A DNA stretch of 32,362 nt, taken from positions 1 through 32,362 of the forward strand of contig CALPVM020000002.1 in NCBI GenBank assembly GCA_943327015.2, written 5' to 3'. The stretch is from Akkermansia muciniphila (lineage in GTDB: Bacteria > Pseudomonadota > Gammaproteobacteria > Burkholderiales > Burkholderiaceae_C). Under the pieces are notes generated by a model. It made no database searches. It saw nothing but the letters and a program-made list of their open reading frames with translations, and was not told where the DNA came from. The translations under genes and the position numbers were made by a program. Shown in pieces: positions 16,614 through 23,204 of this stretch. The first letter of the stretch is position 1. Each line of letters opens with the position of its first letter.

Positions 16614-18200
16614 ATGGCACGTCGATTGAGTCCTTTGGACATGGCTTTTTTGAAAATGGAAACACCCGAGGCTCCCTCGCATATTGCGAGTTTGCAAATT
16701 TTCGAGCCCCCAGCAGGCTACAAGGGTTCGTTTGTTGCTGACCTAAAAGCCAGCTTAGAAAAGATTCCGGTAGGAGAGCCCTTTAATTTGAAGTTAAGTC
16801 CTAAAGGCTTGCCATTCGCGTTTCCCACGTGGATTCCGGACAACAACTTTGACATTGATTTCCACCTGCGTCATTCTGCCCTACCCAAGCCCGGCAGAAT
16901 GGATCAGTTAATGAAGCTTGTTTCACGTTTGCATGGCCGCTTATTAGATCGTACCCGCCCACTGTGGGAAATGTATCTCATCGAGGGCTTAGAAGGCAAT
17001 AAGTTTGCTCTGTATACAAAAATGCACCACGCCTTGGTAGATGGTGTTGGTGGAATGAAATTGATTGATCAAAGCTTTTCACGTTCACCGGAAGATCTGG
17101 ACACCAAAGCACCCTGGGCAATCGAGCAAATTGAGAAAAGTATTCGTGCAAACCGTACGCTCAGTGAAAAGGCTGCTCGTACTGTTAAGAGTTTAATGGG
17201 TCCAATTAAATCTTTGCCCCAAGCGCTTAAGGCTATTGCATTACCTGGCAAAACAGAGGCTGCGATTGCGTTTCAAACCACAAAAACAGTTTTTAATGGA
17301 CACATTACGGCCTCACGTCGCTTTGCCATTCATACTCTTCCACTGGCTGAAACCAAAGAACTAGGCAAAGCGCTAGGACACACTGTTAACGATCTATTCC
17401 TTGCTATTTCTTCTGCCGCTCTGCGACGCTATTTAGAGGAAAAAGGACAAACACCCGATTTACCATTAACTGCCACTGTGCCGGTATCTTTACAAGTTAA
17501 GGGTTCTACAAAACAGGGCAACCAAATTTCTTACGTAGCGGTCAATTTACGCACCGATATTTCAGACCCATTAGACCGTCTTAAGGCCATTGGAAGATCT
17601 GCAGCCGCTGCAAAAAATGACATGAGCTCTCTGAGTCGTGATGCGGTTCAAACTCTTGCAGTGGTGGCACAAAGCACTGCTGCTTTAATTAATCAGTTCA
17701 GATTATCTGAGTATTTAAAACCACCTGCCAATTTGGTGATATCAAACGTACCTGGCCCACGAGAAACTTTGTATTTCAAAGGAGCAAAACTAGTAGGCTA
17801 CTACCCTCTGTCTATACTTATGGACGGACAAGCGCTTAACATCACCCTTTGTAGCCATGGCAACCAATTAGACTTTGGAATATTGGGTTGCCGCAATGCC
17901 ATGCCTGATATTGAGTCACTGGCCAAGTTTATTGGTGACGCATACGAAGAACTTAAAGCGGTAGCACTGAAGAAAAGCGAAGACTTAGCACCAGCTGCTA
18001 AGGATGCGGCACCCAAGGCTGAAAAAACGAGTTTTAAGAAAACCTCAACTTCTGCAGGTGGCAAAGCTACTCCAACCAAAAAGCCAAGACCTGCCAGCAA
18101 AAAGGTTGCTAAAGCTCCCGAATCATCAAATAGTCCAACACCTGCAGTGACAACTGAAACACCCGCTGTTTCCGCTCCTGAAGTGGAAGTAACGGCCTAA
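16614..18200 (+). CDS. Wax ester synthase / diacylglycerol acyltransferase with Lys/Ala/Pro-rich tail
   Basis: WS/DGAT family acyltransferase, which transfers acyl groups from acyl-CoA to fatty alcohols or diacylglycerol, making wax esters or triacylglycerol storage lipid. Visible landmarks are the N-terminal MARRLSPLDMAFL, DRTRPLWEMYLIEGL, the active-site HHALVDG at residues 138-144 and the family motif ISNVPGPRETLYF. Residues 454-528 form a low-complexity tail rich in Lys, Ala, Pro, Thr and Ser, turning acidic at the very end; this is not part of the usual roughly 460-residue enzyme. ATG 16614 is chosen because AGAGGGG precedes it and it gives the family N-terminus; an upstream ATG (16572) adds 14 residues. 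It converges on the alpha/beta hydrolase. Confidence 0.93.
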   Translation: MARRLSPLDMAFLKMETPEAPSHIASLQIFEPPAGYKGSFVADLKASLEKIPVGEPFNLKLSPKGLPFAFPTWIPDNNFDIDFHLRHSALPKPGRMDQLMKLVSRLHGRLLDRTRPLWEMYLIEGLEGNKFALYTKMHHALVDGVGGMKLIDQSFSRSPEDLDTKAPWAIEQIEKSIRANRTLSEKAARTVKSLMGPIKSLPQALKAIALPGKTEAAIAFQTTKTVFNGHITASRRFAIHTLPLAETKELGKALGHTVNDLFLAISSAALRRYLEEKGQTPDLPLTATVPVSLQVKGSTKQGNQISYVAVNLRTDISDPLDRLKAIGRSAAAAKNDMSSLSRDAVQTLAVVAQSTAALINQFRLSEYLKPPANLVISNVPGPRETLYFKGAKLVGYYPLSILMDGQALNITLCSHGNQLDFGILGCRNAMPDIESLAKFIGDAYEELKAVALKKSEDLAPAAKDAAPKAEKTSFKKTSTSAGGKATPTKKPRPASKKVAKAPESSNSPTPAVTTETPAVSAPEVEVTA

Positions 18201-18207
18201 GCAATGC

Positions 18208-18238
18208 AATTGCAGCCTGTATTACACAGGCTGCAATT
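18208..18238. terminator. Strong bidirectional hairpin between convergent genes
   Basis: AATTGCAGCCTGT, loop ATTAC, then ACAGGCTGCAATT: a perfect 13-bp stem centred between the WS/DGAT stop (18200) and the hydrolase stop (18247). T tracts are poor on both sides (TTTCT on plus), so termination may rely on the stem's strength. The position fits a shared terminator for both genes. Confidence 0.75.
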
Positions 18239-18246
18239 TCTACTAT

Positions 18247-19467
18247 CTAGTCGACCAAACCTAACTCTGCTACAAATTGCGTCATTGCATTTGCTGCAGC
18301 TGATTTTGGAAAATGGTGCTCCAAATTGGGAGATCCAAAACGCATAGACTTCGGAAATGGGCTGTATGACAAATCCCAGTGATGCGCTCGTACCATGGCT
18401 AAATCAGTGGCCATTGGCAAGTGGATTTTTGCACAATGCTGCGTAACCTGCATATCGTTGTTTGCATCGTATTTATTCAACTCCATAACACCCTGTAACT
18501 GGAAGTAGGGAACTTCAAGCGGTGAAGTAGATCCAGTGATATTGAATATTGGCAAATCAAGCGCATCAATGGCAGCTCCATGCATGCGATTGAAGTGCGA
18601 TCGCTCTGCCATGGTTAGCGACTTTACAGCGCTCTTGATGTCGAATTCATGCATACGCGCCATAAACCCCTTTGGATTTATGACAGGTGAAATCATGTGC
18701 AGAACATCGGTCATGCGACTTTCAATAGCTTCCACAGGTAAATCCTTGATGACTGCGTAGGCATTATCAGCCAGCAGTGATCCCCCGGGTGCACCGCCCC
18801 AATTCATTAGGCAGCGTATGCGTGAACGAACATCTGGACGTTCAACCAAGAGGGTAAGAACATCTGGCGTACCTTTACTGTATGAAATAAAGAAAAAGTC
18901 TCCAGGAGCTTGTGCATCTTGTTTGGGAATGAGTTTTCCGCTGGCATCATGACCAATACCTTGTTCAATCATTCGCAGTAAATCTGCTGTATTGGCCTCA
19001 CAGCCGCGCATGGGGTGCGAATCTGACTGTAATACACGAATACCCATTTCACGCTCTAATGCTGGAAAAGCATCTATAAATGCCTTCACTGGCAAAATGC
19101 CCGTTAAAAGCCCTGGAGCAAACACCAAGCTTGTTTTTTTGATAGGCTTAATTTGCGCCTCAGGCATGTCGATATTCCATTCGAGAGGGCCATCTCCACG
19201 CAAAAAGCGTTCTGCAACCTTTTGACGGTTATCACGACTGTCTTTGACTTTTAAGCCACCTAAGCGTTTTCCTGCTGCTTTAACAGCGTGCGAATCTTTA
19301 GCGGCCTCATTGATAAAAAGATTACGCCAACGTCTTCCACACCATTCTTTGATGTAGGGGTCGGTGAACACACGCTTATCCTCTGCAATTAGTTTTTTTA
19401 GTTCACGAATCAGAGCGATATAGTCATGTTTTTGCTCCAGCAAACGCAGCTCTTGATAATTTGTCAT
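18247..19467 (-). CDS. Alpha/beta-hydrolase fold protein, lipase-like
   Basis: A 406-residue cytoplasmic-looking hydrolase with no signal peptide. After a helical, charged N-terminal region (1-110) comes an alpha/beta-hydrolase core: strand and oxyanion region SLVFAPGLLTG (113-123), nucleophile elbow FISYSKGTPD with Ser197 in S-x-S-x-G (Ser replacing the first Gly of GxSxG), and a late His-containing segment RAHHWDLSY that could hold the catalytic His. The substrate is unknown. The convergent WS/DGAT neighbour makes a storage-lipid or ester substrate plausible, but it does not resemble intracellular PHB depolymerases that I know. No strong Shine-Dalgarno sequence precedes ATG 19467. Confidence 0.7.
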   Translation of the reverse strand: MTNYQELRLLEQKHDYIALIRELKKLIAEDKRVFTDPYIKEWCGRRWRNLFINEAAKDSHAVKAAGKRLGGLKVKDSRDNRQKVAERFLRGDGPLEWNIDMPEAQIKPIKKTSLVFAPGLLTGILPVKAFIDAFPALEREMGIRVLQSDSHPMRGCEANTADLLRMIEQGIGHDASGKLIPKQDAQAPGDFFFISYSKGTPDVLTLLVERPDVRSRIRCLMNWGGAPGGSLLADNAYAVIKDLPVEAIESRMTDVLHMISPVINPKGFMARMHEFDIKSAVKSLTMAERSHFNRMHGAAIDALDLPIFNITGSTSPLEVPYFQLQGVMELNKYDANNDMQVTQHCAKIHLPMATDLAMVRAHHWDLSYSPFPKSMRFGSPNLEHHFPKSAAANAMTQFVAELGLVD

Positions 19468-19591
19468 ATGCTTGTCTCATTTGAAAAAGTTAGAGGCATG
19501 AAGCTTAACCTATCAGCGTTAGTTTCAAAGCAAACCATGCTAGAAACATGCAACGAAATATGTAAGTTTGTGTCGTTTGAACGCACAAAAC

Positions 19592-19617
19592 AAAAAGCCA
19601 ACTAATGTTGGCTTTTT
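19592..19617 (-). terminator. Intrinsic terminator of the alpha operon / tRNA-fMet unit
   Basis: AAAAAGCCAAC, loop of four, GTTGGCTTTTT: a perfect 11-bp stem with flanking A and T runs, symmetric and so usable on both strands. It lies 20 bases after the 3' end of the initiator tRNA on the minus strand and ends the whole ribosomal block. On the plus strand no gene enters it. Confidence 0.85.
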
Positions 19618-19637
19618 GTAAATCAACTAAGCTGATT

Positions 19638-19714
<77 letters not shown>

Positions 19715-19722
19715 GTGTGTGT

Positions 19723-19728
19723 ATTATA
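19723..19728 (-). promoter_or_regulatory. Perfect TATAAT -10 box before tRNA-fMet
   Basis: On the minus strand GGCTATAATAC lies between the rplQ stop and the tRNA. Transcription from it would start near 19716, only about two bases before the mature tRNA 5' end. No good -35 is found at 16-18 bases, inside the rplQ 3' end, so activity would rest mainly on the -10 box. Confidence 0.45.
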
Positions 19729-19733
19729 GCCGA

Positions 19734-20132
19734 TTAAGACTTGTTTTCTTCAGCTGGCGCATCAATAGTTTCGACAGCACGGTCTACCAACTCAACCAGT
19801 GCCATTGGAGCGTTGTCACCTACACGGAAACCCATTTTAAGAATACGTGTGTAACCACCAGGACGAGCTTTAAAGCGTGGGCCTAAATCATTAAACAACT
19901 TAGTAACACTATCACGATCACGCAAACGGTCAAAAGCAAGGCGACGATTAGCCAAAGATGCCTCTTTAGCTAAAGTAATCATTGGCTCAATGACTCGCCG
20001 CAGTTCTTTAGCTTTAGGTACCGTTGTTTTGATAGCTTCGTGTTCAATTAACGAGTTCATCATATTACGCAACATAGCCAAACGATGCGATGTTGTACGA
20101 TTAAGTTTACGTAGTCCGTGTCCGTGACGCAT
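19734..20132 (-). CDS. rplQ: 50S ribosomal protein L17
   Basis: Large-subunit protein near the peptide exit tunnel. The 132-residue sequence begins MRHGHGLRKLNRTTSHRLAM, the family hallmark, followed by LRNMMNSLIEHEAIKTT and a short acidic tail PAEENKS. It is the last protein gene of the alpha operon, 49 bases after rpoA, and is followed by the initiator tRNA. Confidence 0.98.
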   Translation of the reverse strand: MRHGHGLRKLNRTTSHRLAMLRNMMNSLIEHEAIKTTVPKAKELRRVIEPMITLAKEASLANRRLAFDRLRDRDSVTKLFNDLGPRFKARPGGYTRILKMGFRVGDNAPMALVELVDRAVETIDAPAEENKS

Positions 20133-20181
20133 GATAATTCCTATTTACTTATTAAAGCAGCCGTATCAGGTACTGCAAGTT

Positions 20182-21171
20182 TTAACGTTTTTCTAAAGAT
20201 GAAGGCGGCCAATTTTCCAACTTCATACCCAAAGTCAAGCCACGTGAGGCTAAAACTTCCTTAATTTCATTCAGTGACTTACGACCCAGGTTAGGTGTCT
20301 TAAGCAATTCGTTTTCACTACGCTGAATCAAATCACCAATGTAGTAAATATTTTCTGCTTTAAGACAGTTTGCTGAACGTACTGTAAGTTCTAACTCATC
20401 CACTGGACGTAACAATACCGGATCAAACTGAGCCGCACCACGCGAAGATGGCGCATCAAATGCAGCAAGTTCACTTCCTTCGAGTTGTGCAAAGACTGCC
20501 AATTGCTCTACAAGGATTTTTGCTGAAGCGCGCACTGCATCCTCGGCTGTGATTGCACCGTTAGTTTCAATTTCAACCAGAAGTTTGTCTAAGTCAGTAC
20601 GTTGCTCTACACGGGCATTTTCAACTGAATAGCTCACACGCTTCACAGGTGAAAAGGAGGCATCTAATACAATACGACCAATTGATTTGTTGGGCTCGTC
20701 AGCATAACGGCGCATAGAACCGGGCACATAACCACGACCCTTTTCAACCTTAATCTGCATATCCAATTTGCCACCATGTGACAAAGTTGCAATAACATGG
20801 CTAGGATTAATGATTTCAACATCATGAGGTGTTTGGATGTCAGCTGCAGTTACCAAACCCTCAACATCCTTACGCAGACTTAAAGTGACCTCATCACGAC
20901 CGTGAAGCTTGAAAACAACGCCTTTAAGATTAAGAAGAATGTTAACAACATCTTCTTGTACGCCATCCATTGAGGAGTACTCGTGGAGTACGCCAGCAAT
21001 AGTAACTTCAGTTGCCGCATAACCGGGCATTGAAGATAACAATACACGACGCAGCGCGTTACCTAATGTATGACCATAGCCACGTTCAAATGGCTCTAGA
21101 GCAACTTTGGCGCGGTTGGTACCGAGTTGTTCAACATTGATTGATTTTGGTTTTAGCAAATTAGCTTGCAT
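20182..21171 (-). CDS. rpoA: RNA polymerase alpha subunit
   Basis: Assembly platform of RNA polymerase. The N-terminal domain (1-235) has ERGYGHTLGNALRRVLLSSMPG for dimerisation. After a linker comes the C-terminal domain, with SANCLKAENIYYIGDLIQ and LKTPNLGRKSLNEIKEVL, which binds UP elements and activators. The 329-residue length matches E. coli. AGAGGAAG lies upstream of the ATG. It sits in the standard order rpsD-rpoA-rplQ, although a 103-base gap separates it from rpsD. Confidence 0.99.
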   Translation of the reverse strand: MQANLLKPKSINVEQLGTNRAKVALEPFERGYGHTLGNALRRVLLSSMPGYAATEVTIAGVLHEYSSMDGVQEDVVNILLNLKGVVFKLHGRDEVTLSLRKDVEGLVTAADIQTPHDVEIINPSHVIATLSHGGKLDMQIKVEKGRGYVPGSMRRYADEPNKSIGRIVLDASFSPVKRVSYSVENARVEQRTDLDKLLVEIETNGAITAEDAVRASAKILVEQLAVFAQLEGSELAAFDAPSSRGAAQFDPVLLRPVDELELTVRSANCLKAENIYYIGDLIQRSENELLKTPNLGRKSLNEIKEVLASRGLTLGMKLENWPPSSLEKR

Positions 21172-21274
21172 GCAGACTTCCTCTCAATACCCCCGACTCG
21201 TTACGTCAGTAAGGCTGATGAAGTACCCAGATCGCACTAGTACGACCCGGGAACGAATTCATAATTTATTATGA

Positions 21275-21898
21275 TTAACGTGAATACAACTCAACGATGA
21301 GTGATTCATTGATATCTGCCCCGAATTGATCGCGATCAGGAACAGATTTAAATGTACCCTCGACTTTGTCGGAACTTACATCGACCCATGAGGGCATTCC
21401 AACCTGCTGTGCTAACTGCAAAGCTTCGACAATACGGTTTTGCTTTTTAGACTTATCGCGAATAGCAATAACATCACCTGGTTTGACCATGTAGGAAGGA
21501 ATGTTAACTGAATTGCCATTTACAGTGATCGCCTTGTGCGATACAAGCTGACGCGATTCAGCACGAGTAGATCCAAAACCCATACGGTAAACAACGTTGT
21601 CAAGGCGTGATTCGAGCAGGAACAACAGATTTGCACCCGTATTTCCTTTGCGTCTATCGGCCTCTTCAAAGTAACGTCTAAATTGACGCTCGAGAACACC
21701 GTACATGCGCTTTACTTTTTGCTTTTCACGCAGTTGGAGTCCGAAATCAGAAGTGCGCGCCCCTGAAGTACGTCCATGCTGTCCTGGCTTGGAATCAAAC
21801 TTAGCTTTATCGCCAATTGAGCGGCGAGCGCTTTTTAAGAAAAGATCGGTGCCTTCACGGCGGGATAGTTTGGCCTTGGGGCCGAGATAGCGTGCCAC
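21275..21898 (-). CDS. rpsD: 30S ribosomal protein S4
   Basis: Primary 16S rRNA-binding assembly protein and, in E. coli, the translational repressor of the alpha operon. The 207-residue protein starts MARYLGPKAKLSRREGTDLF and has the S4 RNA-binding domain around LESRLDNVVYRMGFGSTRAE and ITVNG. It has no cysteine, so it is the zinc-free form. AAGGAAG precedes the ATG. Two tandem hairpins occupy the leader at 21922-21964. Confidence 0.99.
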   Translation of the reverse strand: MARYLGPKAKLSRREGTDLFLKSARRSIGDKAKFDSKPGQHGRTSGARTSDFGLQLREKQKVKRMYGVLERQFRRYFEEADRRKGNTGANLLFLLESRLDNVVYRMGFGSTRAESRQLVSHKAITVNGNSVNIPSYMVKPGDVIAIRDKSKKQNRIVEALQLAQQVGMPSWVDVSSDKVEGTFKSVPDRDQFGADINESLIVELYSR

Positions 21899-21921
21899 TT
21901 GAACTTCCTTTATGTCATCTT

Positions 21922-21964
21922 CCGTGAATTTGCATCACGGGAGCCATCAGGTTTCCCTGATGGC
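21922..21964 (-). promoter_or_regulatory. Tandem hairpins in the rpsK-rpsD intergenic leader
   Basis: Read on the minus strand, GCCATCAGG-GAAA-CCTGATGGC (21943-21964, 9-bp stem closed by a GNRA tetraloop) is followed two bases later by CCGTGA-N7-TCACGG (21922-21940, 6-bp stem). No T tract follows, so they are not terminators. Their place 24 bases upstream of rpsD suggests an RNA element for S4 autoregulation or mRNA processing; this is inference. Confidence 0.5.
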
Positions 21965-21982
21965 GGTGGGCTTGTTAATGAA

Positions 21983-22387
21983 TTAAATACGACGACGCTT
22001 TTGAGGGCGGCATCCGTTGTGAGGAACGGGTGTTACGTCAGCAATAACGTTGATACGGATTCCCAATGCTGCCAATGCGCGCACTGAAGACTCGCGTCCA
22101 GGGCCTGGACCTTTGATTTCAACATCAAGGTTTTTAATGCCTTGCTCTTGGGCTGCACGTCCAGCAACTTCTGAGGCTACCTGAGCAGCAAAAGGAGTTG
22201 ACTTACGTGAACCTTTGAAGCCTTGACCACCTGACGACGCCCAAGACAAAGCATTGCCTTGACGATCTGTGATGGTAATAATGGTATTGTTAAACGAAGC
22301 ATGCACATGTGCAATGCCGTCAGCAACATTTTTACGAACTTTTTTGCGAACACGCTGCGCAGCGTTATTAGCGGGTGCTTTGGCCAT
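21983..22387 (-). CDS. rpsK: 30S ribosomal protein S11
   Basis: Platform protein of the small subunit contacting mRNA near the exit channel. The 134-residue sequence contains GIAHVHASFNNTIITITDRQGN, the segment SSGGQGFKGSRKSTPFAAQ and the family C-terminus TPVPHNGCRPQKRRRI. It lies 19 bases after rpsM in the canonical alpha-operon order. Confidence 0.99.
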   Translation of the reverse strand: MAKAPANNAAQRVRKKVRKNVADGIAHVHASFNNTIITITDRQGNALSWASSGGQGFKGSRKSTPFAAQVASEVAGRAAQEQGIKNLDVEIKGPGPGRESSVRALAALGIRINVIADVTPVPHNGCRPQKRRRI

Positions 22388-22406
22388 AATGGTCTCTCAA
22401 TCCCTG

Positions 22407-22772
22407 TTATTTCTTCAACGATGCAGCGGCCTTACGAGGACCTTTGCGGGTGCGTGCATTGGTGCGAGTGCGTTGACCACGCAATGGCAAGCCACGACGA
22501 TGACGGAAGCCGCGATAGCAACCAATATCCATCAATCGCTTGATGTTCATAGTCGTTTCACGACGTAAGTCACCCTCAATGGTGAATTGAGCGATTTGAT
22601 CACGAATTTTTTCGTGATCAGCATCAGTCAAGTCTTTGACTTTTTTCGAATAAGCAATGCCGCATGCCTCGCATATTTTGCGAGCTCGTGTACGACCAAT
22701 ACCAAAGATGGCGGTTAAACCAATTTCAGTATGCTTTTGCGGCGGAATATTAATGCCTGCTATACGTGCCAT
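22407..22772 (-). CDS. rpsM: 30S ribosomal protein S13
   Basis: Head protein of the 30S subunit, contacting the P-site tRNA and bridging to the 50S. The 121-residue sequence begins MARIAGINIPPQKHTEIGLT and ends with the basic RTNARTRKGPRKAAASLKK tail that reaches the P site. AGAGGA lies before the ATG. Its ribosome-binding leader repeats 12 bases of the rpmJ leader. Confidence 0.99.
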   Translation of the reverse strand: MARIAGINIPPQKHTEIGLTAIFGIGRTRARKICEACGIAYSKKVKDLTDADHEKIRDQIAQFTIEGDLRRETTMNIKRLMDIGCYRGFRHRRGLPLRGQRTRTNARTRKGPRKAAASLKK

Positions 22773-22796
22773 TTTCGTCCTCTAAAACTCTTGCAA

Positions 22797-22910
22797 TTAA
22801 CCTTGCCGTTGCTTGTGGCGTGGATCTGTACAGATCACACGAACTACACCTTTACGGCGAATGATTTTGCAGTTACGGCAAATTTTCTTGACCGAAGCCG
22901 AAACTTTCAT
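22797..22910 (-). CDS. rpmJ: 50S ribosomal protein L36
   Basis: Smallest large-subunit protein, 37 residues, starting MKVSASVKKICRNCKIIRR. The zinc ligands Cys11, Cys14, Cys27 and His32 are all present, so this is the zinc-binding (C+) form. TAGGAGAG precedes the ATG. It lies between infA and rpsM as in other Burkholderiales, and its codons are the CGT/CGC-rich set expected of a ribosomal gene. Confidence 0.97.
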   Translation of the reverse strand: MKVSASVKKICRNCKIIRRKGVVRVICTDPRHKQRQG

Positions 22911-22973
22911 ATTTCTCTCCTAAAACTCTTGAAACCACATAAGTGCTATTGCACTAACCTGCTAATCATTACT

Positions 22974-23191
22974 TTACTTAGCCCGAAAGATGATTCGTGC
23001 ACGCGTTAGATCGTGCGGAGTCATCTCTACAGTCACCTTGTTACCGGGAAAATTCGGATATAGTGCATCCGCATTTTTCCTGATATTTGGCCTAGTACTG
23101 AATGTCCTTTTTCCAGATTTACCCTAAGAGTGGCATTTGGAAGATTTTCTAGGATCTCCCCTTGCATCTGTATTACATCATCCCTAGCCAT
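22974..23191 (-). pseudogene. infA: Translation initiation factor IF-1, apparent one-base frameshift
   Basis: IF-1 occupies the ribosomal A site during initiation and is normally essential. From ATG 23191 the frame reads MARDDVIQMQGEILENLPNA to IRIFP (residue 49), then runs into TGA at 23033 after three unrelated residues. Shifting by one base after the T run at 23049-23052 restores GNKVTVEMTPHDLTRARIIF and a normal RAK end with TAA at 22974. The result is exactly the 72-residue family length, with one base missing in total (218 instead of 219). Everything else looks intact. A homopolymer sequencing error, recent inactivation or -1 ribosomal slippage on T-TTC-CCG are all possible; I favour an error or a decayed extra copy. 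Codons include AGG, ATA and CTA, unusual beside the ribosomal genes. The start is 13 bases after secY. Confidence 0.85.
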
Positions 23192-23204
23192 TAACCCAAC
23201 TGCA

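Noticed and set aside
16590..16620. TTGACA-N17-TATGGC just before and over the WS/DGAT start
   Set aside because: The -10 would lie on the start codon itself, so transcription would begin inside the gene; the AGAGGGG and MARRLSPLD start show the ATG at 16614 is used.
18247..19467. Assignment of the alpha/beta hydrolase as an intracellular PHB depolymerase
   Set aside because: The nucleophile elbow SYSKG and the N-terminal region do not match depolymerase families I recognise, and no phaC, phaA, phaB or phasin gene is present in the window.
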